In this document: piece by piece, positions 1 to 7,807 of the stretch | Position numbering within the stretch: position 1 is the stretch's first letter | Layout of the letters: the number at the start of each line of letters is the position of its first letter | Origin: an uncultured Bacilli bacterium | Lineage (GTDB): Bacteria; Bacillota_I; Bacilli_A; RF39; UBA660 | Direction of reading: 5' to 3' | Assembly: GCA_934090595.1 (NCBI GenBank) | Contig: CAKOJO010000017.1 | Location: 1 to 19,536 of the forward strand | DNA: 19,536 nt | Position numbers and translations under genes: made by a program | The notes under the pieces: generated by a model | Told to the model about the DNA's origin: nothing | Database searches by the model: none | Seen by the model: the letters and a program-made list of their open reading frames with translations, nothing else

Positions 1-71
1 AATTATTTGTTTATGAAGGAGAAACTCATCCACATATGGCTCAAAAGCCAGAAGTGCTTGAAGTTAAATAG
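1..71 (+). CDS. rplM: 50S ribosomal protein L13, C-terminal end (partial)
   Basis: Only the last 22 codons lie in the window; the gene enters from the left edge in the frame that begins at base 3. The readable end contains VYEGETHPHMAQKPEVLEV, which matches the conserved C-terminus of L13 (a large-subunit protein that binds 23S rRNA early in assembly), and stops at TAG. It lies 11 bases before rpsI, the usual rplM-rpsI pair of bacterial genomes, so the two are almost certainly co-transcribed and translated in tandem. The identification rests on the tail and the neighbour together. Confidence 0.93.
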   Translation, partial: LFVYEGETHPHMAQKPEVLEVK

Positions 72-82
72 GGAGGTAAGTT

Positions 83-505
83 ATGGCTAAGAAAGAAAAC
101 ACTTGTTATTATGGAACAGGAAAAAGAAAAACTAGTATTGCTAAGGTTAAATTAGTTGAAGGTACTGGAAAGATTACTGTTAATGGAAAAGATGTTTATG
201 AATATTTCCCTTTTGAAACTTTAGTTATGGATTTATGTCAACCTTTAGATTTAACTGAAACTAGAGAAAAGTATGATGTAATCGCAGAAGTTAAAGGTGG
301 AGGTTTCTCAGGGCAAACTGGTGCTATCAGATTAGGTATTGTTAGAGCTTTACTTGAATCAGATGTTACTGATGCTTCTGAAGAAACAAGTTTTAGAAAA
401 ATATTAAAAAGAGCTGGATTTATTACTCGTGATTCTAGAATTAAAGAACGTAAGAAACCAGGTCTTAAGAAAGCAAGACGTGCTCCTCAATTTAGTAAAA
501 GATAG
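83..505 (+). CDS. rpsI: 30S ribosomal protein S9
   Basis: S9 is a small-subunit head protein whose C-terminal tail reaches the P-site tRNA. The 140-residue product has the family's N-terminal GTGKRKTSIAKVKL, the central GGGFSGQTGAIRLGIVRAL and the invariant basic tail GLKKARRAPQFSKR. It is about ten residues longer than typical bacterial S9, the extra being a short N-terminal MAKKENTC stretch. A strong GGGAGG site starting 12 bases before the ATG supports this start. It follows rplM by 11 bases and is followed by a clear intrinsic terminator, so it closes the ribosomal operon. The stop is TAG. Confidence 0.98.
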   Translation: MAKKENTCYYGTGKRKTSIAKVKLVEGTGKITVNGKDVYEYFPFETLVMDLCQPLDLTETREKYDVIAEVKGGGFSGQTGAIRLGIVRALLESDVTDASEETSFRKILKRAGFITRDSRIKERKKPGLKKARRAPQFSKR

Positions 506-518
506 GAATATGTTTTAT

Positions 519-550
519 ACCTTGGAATGTTTATTTCAAGGTTTTCTTTT
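519..550 (+). terminator. Intrinsic terminator of rplM-rpsI
   Basis: ACCTTG pairs with CAAGGT; the stem extends inward to 9 bp with one G-U pair around a 6-base loop. The T-rich tract TTTTCTTTT follows immediately. It lies 14 bases after the rpsI stop, and the next gene has its own promoter downstream. Confidence 0.85.
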
Positions 551-574
551 GTCTTAATTTTGTATATTGTTTTA

Positions 575-604
575 TTGAAAGTGATATGTCTTTTATGATA
601 TAAT
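575..604 (+). promoter_or_regulatory. Sigma-A type promoter for the Abi-like gene and htrA
   Basis: TTGAAA (575-580) and a perfect TATAAT (599-604) are separated by 18 bases. Transcription would start near 611, leaving a leader of about 17 bases that contains little more than the AGGAGA ribosome site at 614-619. The ATG is at 628. Confidence 0.75.
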
Positions 605-627
605 TTTATTGTTAGGAGAATAAAGAT

Positions 628-1575
628 ATGGGGAAGAAAATATTTAAAACTTTAGATGAACAAGTTGAAATTCTAAGAAATAAAGGATTAGTTATAGATA
701 ATGAAGATTATGCTAAGGAAATATTACTTCGTGAAAATTATTTCTTTTTGAATGGTTATCGTCATTTGTTTATGAAATCTTCAGATAATAGCATGTATAT
801 TCCTGGAACTAAGATTGAGGAGTTATATAGTTTATTTTTGTTTGATCGAAGACTTAGAAGTATATTTTTTAAAAACATTTTGATTGTTGAGAATAATGTA
901 AAGTCTATTATTTCTTATCAATTATCCAAAAAGTATGGTTATAAAGAAAAAGATTATTTGAATCCAAATAACTTTGTTAATAATGGTGCAAAAAGAAAAC
1001 AGGTTAGTGATCTAATATCTAAGATGAAAAGGCAGATTAAAACTAATGCTACTCAGCATGCTGCTACTCAACATTATGTTAATAATTATGGTTATATTCC
1101 TTTATGGGTTCTTGTTAAAGTGTTATCTTTTGGGATTGTTTCTGAACTTTTTTCTGTTTTAAAGAAAGAGGATCAATATGAGATTGTAGATTTGTATGAT
1201 TTGGATATAGATGTTTTTTCTAATTATTTGGTTATACTTTCTAATTATCGTAATTTATGTGCTCATGAAGATATAATGTTTGAAAATAGAACTCAAAAGT
1301 ATATTAATGATACTAAATATCATAGAATATTAAATATTCCTATGATGGATAATGAGTTTATATATGGAAAGAATGATTTATATGCTCTTGTTATAATTTT
1401 AAAATCTTTACTTAAAGATAGTGAAATTAAGGATATGATTAATGAAATTGATAAGGCAATTAGTAATTTAGAGTTTAATTTGAGAAGTATTCCTATTGAT
1501 AAAGTTCTTGATAGAATGGGATTTCCTAATAATTATATGGATATTGTTGATATAAAGAAAAAGGAGTTGTTTTAG
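628..1575 (+). CDS. Abi_2 / AbiD-AbiF-like HEPN-domain abortive infection protein
   Basis: The 315-residue protein opens with the Abi_2 pattern (KTLDEQVEILRNKGLVID, then ENYFFLNGYRHLF) and has the family's usual length. RNLCAH at residues 208-213 is an Rx4H motif, the catalytic signature of HEPN ribonucleases. Members of this family stop phage growth by killing or halting the host cell, presumably by cutting RNA. No signal peptide or membrane segment is seen, so it should be cytosolic. It has its own promoter after the rpsI terminator, and its TAG stop abuts the ATG of htrA, so the two are co-transcribed; why is not clear. AbiF-like HEPN proteins have been linked to ncRNA partners and to the origin of Cas13; the 17-base leader leaves no room for such an RNA upstream on the same transcript. 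Family membership is secure; anti-phage activity is inferred. Confidence 0.85.
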   Translation: MGKKIFKTLDEQVEILRNKGLVIDNEDYAKEILLRENYFFLNGYRHLFMKSSDNSMYIPGTKIEELYSLFLFDRRLRSIFFKNILIVENNVKSIISYQLSKKYGYKEKDYLNPNNFVNNGAKRKQVSDLISKMKRQIKTNATQHAATQHYVNNYGYIPLWVLVKVLSFGIVSELFSVLKKEDQYEIVDLYDLDIDVFSNYLVILSNYRNLCAHEDIMFENRTQKYINDTKYHRILNIPMMDNEFIYGKNDLYALVIILKSLLKDSEIKDMINEIDKAISNLEFNLRSIPIDKVLDRMGFPNNYMDIVDIKKKELF

Positions 1576-2691
1576 ATGAATAATGATAAGAGAACACTTA
1601 GTTATATTTTAATATTTTTGCTTGGTATATTTGTTACTGTTGGTGGAATATATGTATATAAAGATGAATTGTTTACTGTTAATACTTCGAGTAATGGTAC
1701 ATGTTATACTGGTTGTGAAAATAAGGTTACTGTTACTGATAAGGGTATAGCGGATGCTGTTGATAAGGTTTATAAAGCTGTGTTCTTAGTACAAAATTAT
1801 AAAAATGATAAATTGTATTCTACTGGTACTGGTTTTGCCTATAAAATTGATTCTAAAGATGGTTATATTCTTACTAATTATCATGTGGTTAGTGGTAATA
1901 CTTCACTTAAAGTTGTAAGAAGTGATGATAAGGTTGTTAATGCTACTTATGTTGGTGGAGATGAGTATTTAGATGTTGCAGTATTGAAGATTAATTCTTC
2001 AGATGTATTAAAAGTTGCTGAGATAGGTGAGAGTTCTAAGGTTCGTTTAGGTGATACTGTCTTTACTGTTGGTACTCCGGTTGATTATCAATATAGGGGT
2101 ACAGTAACACGTGGAATATTATCTGGTAAAGATAGACTTGTTAGTTTATCGCTTTCATCATCAAATAGTAATGTTGATGATTATGTTTTAAAGGTTTTGC
2201 AAACTGATGCCTCAATTAATCCTGGTAATAGTGGAGGTCCTTTAGTAGATTCAAATGGAAAGGTAATTGGAATTAATTCTTTAAAAATTGTTAAAAGCGA
2301 AATTGAAGGAATGGGGTTTGCTCTTCCAATTGAGGATGTAATGTCTAATATTTCTGTTTTTGAAAGTGGTAAAGCTATTGAAAGACCTTATTTAGGTATT
2401 AGAATGTATAATGCAAGTGATGCATCTTATTCAAGATATTTTGATATTGATATTAGTACTTCGGTTGATACTGGGGTAGTTGTTGCAGAAGTTGAGAAAG
2501 ATTCTTGTGTTAATGGTGTTTTAAAAAAGGGTGACGTTATCACCAAACTTGGTGGCAATTCTACTGATACTATTGCATACTTAAGGTATGAACTTTATAA
2601 GCATAAAGCAGGAGATAAAGTATATATTACATTTATTAGAGATGGTAAGACTTCTACTAAGGAAGTTGTTTTAGGAAAATTAAAAGGATAG
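1576..2691 (+). CDS. htrA: HtrA/DegP-family membrane-anchored serine protease
   Basis: This 371-residue protein degrades or refolds damaged proteins on the outer face of the membrane. Residues about 8-28 form one N-terminal membrane anchor. The trypsin-like domain follows with the full triad: His103 in TNYHVVSG, Asp133 in YLDVAVLKI and Ser219 in NPGNSGGPL. A single PDZ domain occupies roughly residues 270-365 (LRYELYKHKAGDKVYITFIR), the standard Bacilli HtrA layout. AAGGAG at 1561-1566 inside the preceding gene, nine bases before the ATG, sets the start. The gene follows the Abi-like gene with no gap. Its stop codon lies inside the terminator shared with glmS, which converges from the right. 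Confidence 0.96.
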   Translation: MNNDKRTLSYILIFLLGIFVTVGGIYVYKDELFTVNTSSNGTCYTGCENKVTVTDKGIADAVDKVYKAVFLVQNYKNDKLYSTGTGFAYKIDSKDGYILTNYHVVSGNTSLKVVRSDDKVVNATYVGGDEYLDVAVLKINSSDVLKVAEIGESSKVRLGDTVFTVGTPVDYQYRGTVTRGILSGKDRLVSLSLSSSNSNVDDYVLKVLQTDASINPGNSGGPLVDSNGKVIGINSLKIVKSEIEGMGFALPIEDVMSNISVFESGKAIERPYLGIRMYNASDASYSRYFDIDISTSVDTGVVVAEVEKDSCVNGVLKKGDVITKLGGNSTDTIAYLRYELYKHKAGDKVYITFIRDGKTSTKEVVLGKLKG

Positions 2692-2706
2692 CTTGGCTAT
2701 CCTTTT
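2682..2706. terminator. Bidirectional terminator between htrA and glmS
   Basis: AAAAGGATAGC (2682-2692) and GCTATCCTTTT (2696-2706) form an 11-bp perfect stem with a TTG loop, with T-rich DNA after the stem in both directions. It overlaps the TAG stop of htrA and the TAA stop of glmS, so one hairpin serves both convergent genes. Confidence 0.88.
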
Positions 2707-4468
2707 ATTCTACAGTGACTGATTTTGCTAAGTTTCTAGGTTTATCTATGTCACAATTGTTTAGTTTTGCTACTTCGTATGCTATTAGTTGAAGTGGTAT
2801 TATTGCAAGTAGTTGTTGGAACAATTCATCTGTTTTAGGAATTGTTATTTTTTCATCGTAGAAATCTCCTTGTATGTCTTTGTTTGTAATTATTATTGTG
2901 TTGGCACCACGTGCTTTTACTTCTTTGATATTACTTATTGTTTTTTCAATTAATTCTTCTTCTGTTAATATTGCTATTACTGGAGTGTTTTTTTCGATTA
3001 GGGAGATTGTACCATGTTTTAGTTCTCCAGCTTGATAGGCTACACTGTTTATGTATGATATTTCTTTTAGTTTTAATGATCCTTCCATACAAAGTGCATA
3101 GTCAATTCCTCTTCCTATGAAGAATATGTTTTTAGCTTTATATATTTTGTTTGCTATAGTTTTATAGTCATCTTTTTTTATTAAGTTTGTTATTTGTTCT
3201 TTTAGTTTTGTTATTTCATCTTTATTTATTTTTTTGTTACTTAGTTTTAGTGTTAAAGCAATTAATACAGTTAATTGAGCAAGATATGCTTTTGTTGTTG
3301 CTACTGCAATTTCACAGCCTGCTTTAGTATATATTACGTATTTTGATTCTCTTGCAATGCTAGATGAGAAAACGTTTACTATACTTAAGGTGTCGATGTT
3401 ATTATCTTTTGCTTTTCTTAAGGCTGCTAATGTGTCTGCTGTTTCACCAGATTGGGATATTAAAATGACTAGTGTATTCTTATCGTAAAATGTTTTTTCA
3501 TATCTATATTCACTTGCTACTTGGGTGTATACTTTAATGTTTGCAAATTTTTCAATTAAGTATTTTCCTACTAGTCCAGCATGGTATGCAGAGCCACATG
3601 CTACTATGTGAATGTTTGTGTATTTTTTTAAGTCTATGTCTTTGAAGTTATTTTCTAGGCAACTGTTTATAGTTTTTTCAAATGTATCTGGTTCTTCGTT
3701 TATTTCTTTTAACATGAAGTGTTCATAGTCTCCTTTTATACTTGATTCATATGTTCCTTCATAAGTGTTGATTGTTTTGTTTACTTCTTGTAGATCTTTG
3801 TTATAAATTGTTACATTATCATTACTTATTTTAGCTATTTCATAGTTTTCTAGAATTAGGTATTTATTTGTATATTTAAGTATTGCAGGTACGTCTGATG
3901 CTATATAGTTTTCGTCTTGTCCTAGTGCTATTATTAAAGGACTTGATGATCTTAGTGCATATAAATGGTCTTTATCGTCTTCACATATTATTCCAAATGC
4001 ATAAGAGCCTTTTATTACTTGGATTAGTTTTTGTAGTGATTTTAGAATGTCTTTTTCTTGTTTGTAAAGATAGTCTAAGTAAGCACATGCTATTTCAGTA
4101 TCAGTGTCGCTTTTTAAAGTATAATTATTTTTTAGTAATTCTTCTTTTAGAGTTAAGTAGTTTTCTATTATACCGTTGTGTACCATGGTGAATTTTCCTA
4201 CTTGATGGGGATGTGCATTAGTTTTTGTTGGGATGCCATGAGTAGCCCATCTAGTGTGTCCGATTGCTAGATTTGATTTGTCTTCTAGATCTAGTTTATT
4301 TTTTAGATTTTTGATTCTTCCTGCTTCTTTTTCTATATTTATTTTACTTTCTTTTAGGTAAGCAATACCTGCTGAATCGTAACCTCTGTATTCTAGATTT
4401 TCTAGTCCTTCGATTACTACTTTTATAGCATTATTGTTTTTGCCTTTGTATCCCACTATTCCACACAT
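2705..4468 (-). CDS. glmS: Glutamine-fructose-6-phosphate aminotransferase (isomerizing)
   Basis: GlmS makes glucosamine-6-phosphate from fructose-6-phosphate and glutamine, the first step toward UDP-GlcNAc and peptidoglycan. The 587-residue protein begins MCGIVGY, so Cys2 becomes the N-terminal nucleophile of the glutaminase domain (about 1-220, with GHTRWATHG and HNGIIENY). Two SIS sugar-isomerase domains follow (ISQSGETADT in the first). It ends with the invariant DKPRNLAKSVTVE containing the catalytic Lys. The length is slightly below the usual 600-610. AAGGA near 4475-4480 supports the start. Unlike glmS of Bacillus and many other Gram-positives, it has only 61 bases of upstream intergenic DNA and no place for a glmS ribozyme. 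The gene stands alone, converging on htrA. Confidence 0.98.
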   Translation of the reverse strand: MCGIVGYKGKNNNAIKVVIEGLENLEYRGYDSAGIAYLKESKINIEKEAGRIKNLKNKLDLEDKSNLAIGHTRWATHGIPTKTNAHPHQVGKFTMVHNGIIENYLTLKEELLKNNYTLKSDTDTEIACAYLDYLYKQEKDILKSLQKLIQVIKGSYAFGIICEDDKDHLYALRSSSPLIIALGQDENYIASDVPAILKYTNKYLILENYEIAKISNDNVTIYNKDLQEVNKTINTYEGTYESSIKGDYEHFMLKEINEEPDTFEKTINSCLENNFKDIDLKKYTNIHIVACGSAYHAGLVGKYLIEKFANIKVYTQVASEYRYEKTFYDKNTLVILISQSGETADTLAALRKAKDNNIDTLSIVNVFSSSIARESKYVIYTKAGCEIAVATTKAYLAQLTVLIALTLKLSNKKINKDEITKLKEQITNLIKKDDYKTIANKIYKAKNIFFIGRGIDYALCMEGSLKLKEISYINSVAYQAGELKHGTISLIEKNTPVIAILTEEELIEKTISNIKEVKARGANTIIITNKDIQGDFYDEKITIPKTDELFQQLLAIIPLQLIAYEVAKLNNCDIDKPRNLAKSVTVE

Positions 4469-4488
4469 ATTATTCCTTCTTTCTGTTA

Positions 4489-4494
4489 ATTATA
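4489..4494 (-). promoter_or_regulatory. -10 box of glmS promoter
   Basis: On the minus strand a perfect TATAAT reads from 4494 to 4489, 20 bases before the glmS ATG. The -35 region (about TTATAT with 17-base spacing) is weak. The leader would be only about 14 bases. Confidence 0.5.
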
Positions 4495-4502
4495 TGTTTC
4501 TA

Positions 4503-4530
4503 TAAAAAAAGATATAATTAATTTATATCT
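4503..4530 (-). terminator. Intrinsic terminator of the rubrerythrin gene
   Basis: On the minus strand AGATATAA and TTATATCT form an 8-bp stem with a 5-base loop, followed by seven T. It begins right at the stop of the rubrerythrin gene. The stem is AT-rich, so termination may be incomplete. Confidence 0.65.
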
Positions 4531-5072
4531 TATTTATAGTTATCTGCTTTTACTTCCATGAAACTTTTTGGATGTTTGCATACAGGACAGACTTCAAGAG
4601 CATCTTTTCCTATATATACGTGTCCACAGTTTCTACATATCCACATTTTATCTTCGTTTTTATGGAAAACAGAATCGTCTTCAATATTTTTTAGAAGAGT
4701 TAAGTATCTTTCTTCGTGTTCTTTTTCAATTTTAGCAACTTCTTCGAAAAGGTATGCTATTCTAGTGAATCCTTCTTCTTTTGCAGTTTTTGCGAATTCT
4801 TGATACATATCAGTCCATTCGTAGTTTTCTCCTGCTGCGGCATCTTTTAAATTTTCTAGTGTAGATGGTACTTCACCATTGTGTAGTTCTTTAAACCATA
4901 GTTTTGCATGTTCTTTTTCGTTATTAGCAGTTTCTTCGAAAATAGCTGCGATTTGTTCATATCCATCTTTTCTAGCTTTTGATGCATAGTATGTATATTT
5001 ATTTCTTGCTTGAGATTCTCCAGCGAATGCTGCCATTAAATTAGCTTCTGTTTTACTTCCTTTTAATTCCAT
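4530..5072 (-). CDS. rbr: Rubrerythrin (peroxide-reducing diiron protein)
   Basis: Rubrerythrin reduces hydrogen peroxide in the cytosol of anaerobes. The 180-residue protein has the N-terminal four-helix ferritin-like domain with likely diiron ligands Glu19, Glu52, His55, Glu82, Glu85, Glu116 and His119 (EKEH and ENYEW motifs visible). The C-terminal rubredoxin-like domain has Cys146, Cys149, Cys162 and Cys165 in CRNCG and CPVC for one iron. AAGGAG at 5080-5085, seven bases before the ATG, fixes the start. It is a single-gene unit between the terminators of clpB and itself. I see no convincing PerR box upstream. The gene implies a strict or moderately aerotolerant anaerobe; identification is secure. 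Confidence 0.97.
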   Translation of the reverse strand: MELKGSKTEANLMAAFAGESQARNKYTYYASKARKDGYEQIAAIFEETANNEKEHAKLWFKELHNGEVPSTLENLKDAAAGENYEWTDMYQEFAKTAKEEGFTRIAYLFEEVAKIEKEHEERYLTLLKNIEDDSVFHKNEDKMWICRNCGHVYIGKDALEVCPVCKHPKSFMEVKADNYK

Positions 5073-5158
5073 AATTTCACTCCTTTTTTGTCTTATAGAC
5101 TTATATTTATCTTATCACTATTTTATGTAATAATCAAATGTTTTATGGGTTTTAATGT

Positions 5159-5183
5159 AAACAAAAAGAGGTTATTTAACCTC
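5159..5183 (-). terminator. Intrinsic terminator of clpB
   Basis: On the minus strand GAGGTT and AACCTC form a 6-bp stem around a 4-base loop (5168-5183), followed by TTTTTGTTT. It overlaps the clpB stop codon. Confidence 0.8.
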
Positions 5184-7265
5184 AATTTTGTTATCTTGGT
5201 AATCAAATGTTATTGTTTTACCAGGAGTTATTTCATCGTTTATTATTTTATGTGCTAGAACTTCTTCGATTTCTTTTGAGACAACTCTTTTTAGTGGTCT
5301 TGCACCGAATGATGGATCATATCCTTGTTCTACTAAGTGATCTTTTGCTTTTTGTGTTAATTCTATTTTTATTTGTTTATCGCTTAGTCTTTGTTCTAGA
5401 TTTTTAATTAGTTTGTCTAGTATTTCGTACATTACGTCTTTTGTTAATTGATTGAATACTATTATTTCATCAATTCTGTTTATGAATTCTGGTTTTAATA
5501 TTTGTTTTAATTCTTTTAATACTTCGTCTTTATTGTTTTCTAGAACGTGATTACTACCAATGTTTGATGTCATAATAATTATTGTGTTTTTAAAGTCTAC
5601 TGTTCTACCGTTGGAGTCTGTTATTCGTCCGTCATCTAGTATTTGAAGTAATAGGTTTAGTACTTCAGGATGGGCTTTTTCTATTTCGTCGAATAAAACG
5701 ATACTATATGGGTTTCTTCTTACTGCTTCGGTTAATTGTCCACCTTCGTCGTATCCAACGTATCCTGGAGGGGAACCGATTAATCTTGAAGTAGAGAATT
5801 TTTCCATGTATTCAGACATATCAATTCTTATCATGTGTTTTTCGTCGTCGAATAGTTCATAAGCTAGTGTTCTTGCTACTTCGGTTTTACCGACTCCGGT
5901 TGGTCCTAGAAACATGAATGAACCAATTGGTTTGTTTGGATCTTTTATACCGCTTCTTGATTTTATGATAGCTTCTGCGACTAAGTGAAGAGCTTCATCT
6001 TGACCTTTAACTCTTTTTTTCATATTTTGTTCTAGGTTTAGAAGTTTTTCTCTTTCGCTACTGATAAGTTTACTTACTGGGATATTAGTCCATTTAGCAA
6101 TTATTTCTGCTACTTTTTCTTCAGTTACTGTCTCACTTAGTATTTGATTAGAAGTTTCTTTTCTTTTGTCCTCTAATTGTTGTTCTAGTTTAGGAATAGT
6201 TCCATGTTTTAATCTTGCAGCAGTTTCTAAGTCATAGTTATTTTCTGCTTGTTCAAGTTCGAATTTTTTATGTTCAATTTCTTGTTTTAATTCTTTTATT
6301 TCACTATTTGTTTTCTTTTCTTCTTCCCATTTTGATTTTAAGATGTTTTCTTTTTCTTTTAGTGTTACTAATTCTTCATCTATTTTATTTAGTCTTTGTT
6401 TAGAAAGTTCATCTTTTTCTTTTTTTAGGGCTTGTTTTTCTATTTCAAGACGCATAATGTTTCTTGTTAATTCGTCTAATTCATTTGGAACTGAATCCAT
6501 TTGTACTCTTATGGTTGCGCATGCTTCATCGATTAGGTCTATTGCTTTATCTGGTAAGTATCTGTCTGTTATGTATCTGTTTGACATTACTGCTGCGGAT
6601 ACTAATGCTTTGTCTTGAATTGTTACTCCGTGATGGATTTCAAATCTTTCTTTTAATCCACGAAGGATTGTGATTGTATCTTCGACAGTTGGTTCAGATA
6701 CTTTTACTTTTTGAAACCTTCTTTCTAGTGCTCCATCTTTTTCAATATATTTTCTATATTCATTTAGGGTAGTGGCACCGATTACGTGTATTTCACCACG
6801 AGCAAGCATTGGTTTTAGGATATTTGATGTATCCATTGCTCCTTCAACACCACCAGAACCTACGATTGTATGGATTTCATCAATGAACATTATTATTTGT
6901 CCATTTGATTTTTTAACTTCATTTAAGACGTTTTTAAGTCTTTCTTCGAATTCACCACGGTATTTGGCTCCGGCGATTAGGGATGCCATGTCTAGTTCCC
7001 AAATTATTTTATCTTTTAAGCATTCAGGAATATCGTTTTTGACTATTCTTTGTGCAAGTCCTTCGATTATTGCTGTTTTACCAACACCTGGTTCACCGAT
7101 TAAAACAGGGTTATTTTTTGTTTTTCTAGATAGAATTCTTGTGATGTTTCTTATTTCTTCATCTCTACCTATGATGGGATCCATTTTACCTTGTTTTACT
7201 TGTTCATTTATATTTCGTCCATATTTTTCTAATGGATTTTTTTCTTCTTCATAATTCATATTCAT
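5172..7265 (-). CDS. clpB: ATP-dependent disaggregase ClpB, lacking the N-terminal domain
   Basis: ClpB pulls polypeptides out of aggregates together with DnaK. The 697-residue protein has AAA1 (about 10-250, Walker A GEPGVGKT at 57-64, Walker B MFIDEIHT), the long coiled-coil middle domain (about 262-385) that separates ClpB from ClpC, AAA2 (Walker A GPTGVGKT at 454-461, GYVGYDEGG pore loop, FINRIDEI) and the C-terminal domain with DPSFGARPLKRV. The usual 140-160-residue N domain is absent: the protein starts a few residues before the conserved DPIIGRDEEI. The start is real, since GGGAGG (7274-7279), a TATAAT/TTGACA promoter and a CIRCE operator lie directly upstream. Mycoplasma ClpB is similarly short. 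HrcA and heat-shock control are expected from the operator. Confidence 0.96.
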   Translation of the reverse strand: MNMNYEEEKNPLEKYGRNINEQVKQGKMDPIIGRDEEIRNITRILSRKTKNNPVLIGEPGVGKTAIIEGLAQRIVKNDIPECLKDKIIWELDMASLIAGAKYRGEFEERLKNVLNEVKKSNGQIIMFIDEIHTIVGSGGVEGAMDTSNILKPMLARGEIHVIGATTLNEYRKYIEKDGALERRFQKVKVSEPTVEDTITILRGLKERFEIHHGVTIQDKALVSAAVMSNRYITDRYLPDKAIDLIDEACATIRVQMDSVPNELDELTRNIMRLEIEKQALKKEKDELSKQRLNKIDEELVTLKEKENILKSKWEEEKKTNSEIKELKQEIEHKKFELEQAENNYDLETAARLKHGTIPKLEQQLEDKRKETSNQILSETVTEEKVAEIIAKWTNIPVSKLISSEREKLLNLEQNMKKRVKGQDEALHLVAEAIIKSRSGIKDPNKPIGSFMFLGPTGVGKTEVARTLAYELFDDEKHMIRIDMSEYMEKFSTSRLIGSPPGYVGYDEGGQLTEAVRRNPYSIVLFDEIEKAHPEVLNLLLQILDDGRITDSNGRTVDFKNTIIIMTSNIGSNHVLENNKDEVLKELKQILKPEFINRIDEIIVFNQLTKDVMYEILDKLIKNLEQRLSDKQIKIELTQKAKDHLVEQGYDPSFGARPLKRVVSKEIEEVLAHKIINDEITPGKTITFDYQDNKIEVK

Positions 7266-7290
7266 ATGTATTACCTCCCTTTTAACATAT

Positions 7291-7318
7291 ATTATATCAC
7301 ATTTTTAGCACTTGTCAA
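7291..7318 (-). promoter_or_regulatory. clpB promoter nested in CIRCE
   Basis: On the minus strand a perfect TTGACA (7318-7313) and a perfect TATAAT (7296-7291) are 16 bases apart. The -35 box lies in the CIRCE spacer, so bound HrcA would cover it. Start of transcription is expected near 7284. Confidence 0.85.
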
Positions 7319-7331
7319 GTGAGAGTGCTAA
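7305..7331. promoter_or_regulatory. CIRCE operator (HrcA binding site)
   Basis: TTAGCACTT, nine bases, then GAGTGCTAA. This matches the CIRCE consensus TTAGCACTC-N9-GAGTGCTAA at 17 of 18 arm positions with exact spacing. It overlaps the clpB -35 box, the usual arrangement for repression by HrcA. The divergent mscL promoter is over 40 bases away and is probably not controlled by it. Confidence 0.93.
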
Positions 7332-7373
7332 TTTTTTTTGATTCTTTTTCATCTTTAATTAGTATGTGAATTA

Positions 7374-7402
7374 TTGCATTTATTATTTAGATATTGTATA
7401 CT
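7374..7402 (+). promoter_or_regulatory. Promoter for mscL and the XRE regulator
   Basis: TTGCAT (7374-7379) and TATACT (7397-7402) have a 17-base spacer. The leader would be about 9 bases, with GGTGAT at 7409-7414 as ribosome site three bases before the ATG at 7418. Confidence 0.65.
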
Positions 7403-7417
7403 TTATTTGGTGATATT

Positions 7418-7798
7418 ATGAAGAAGTTTTTTAATGAATTTAAGAAGTTTATTGAACGTGGAAATGTTATTGATTTAGCAGTTGGTGTTTTAATAGGAGG
7501 TGCTTTTTCGAAGATTGTTTCTAGTTTGGTTAATGATTTATTTATGCCTCTTATTGGTATTGTAATTGGTGGTCATGATTTTACTAATCTTACTTTAAAA
7601 GTTGGTGATGCAGAGATTAGATATGGTTCTTTGATTCAGAATATAGTAGATTTTTTAATTATTGCATTTTGTATATTTATATTTATTAGTATTATAAATA
7701 AGTTTTTTAATAAAAAAGAAGAAGTTAAAGAAGTTGCTAAGAAGAGTGATGAGGTTGTTCTTCTTGAGGAGATTAGAGATTTATTGAAGAAAGAGTAG
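7418..7798 (+). CDS. mscL: Large-conductance mechanosensitive channel MscL
   Basis: MscL is a pentameric membrane pore that opens on osmotic downshock. The 126-residue protein has the hallmark N-terminal helix and first membrane segment (ERGNVIDLAVGVLIGGAF), a periplasmic-side loop, a second membrane segment (about 74-97) and a charged C-terminal helix, a normal length for the family. An in-frame ATG 24 bases upstream is rejected as start because it overlaps the -10 box; the chosen ATG has GGTGAT three bases before it and gives the family's usual N-terminus. The XRE regulator gene begins 9 bases after the stop, so the two are probably one transcript. Confidence 0.96.
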   Translation: MKKFFNEFKKFIERGNVIDLAVGVLIGGAFSKIVSSLVNDLFMPLIGIVIGGHDFTNLTLKVGDAEIRYGSLIQNIVDFLIIAFCIFIFISIINKFFNKKEEVKEVAKKSDEVVLLEEIRDLLKKE

Positions 7799-7807
7799 TG
7801 ATGTTTT

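Noticed and set aside
5086..5140. PerR box or clear promoter before the rubrerythrin gene
   Set aside because: AT-rich words resemble parts of a PerR box and TATAAG occurs twice, but no full palindrome and no -35 with proper spacing is present.
2938..7254. Long open frames on the plus strand opposite glmS, rubrerythrin and clpB
   Set aside because: They lie antisense to well-identified genes, translate to low-complexity Leu/Phe/Ser-rich sequences and lack ribosome sites.
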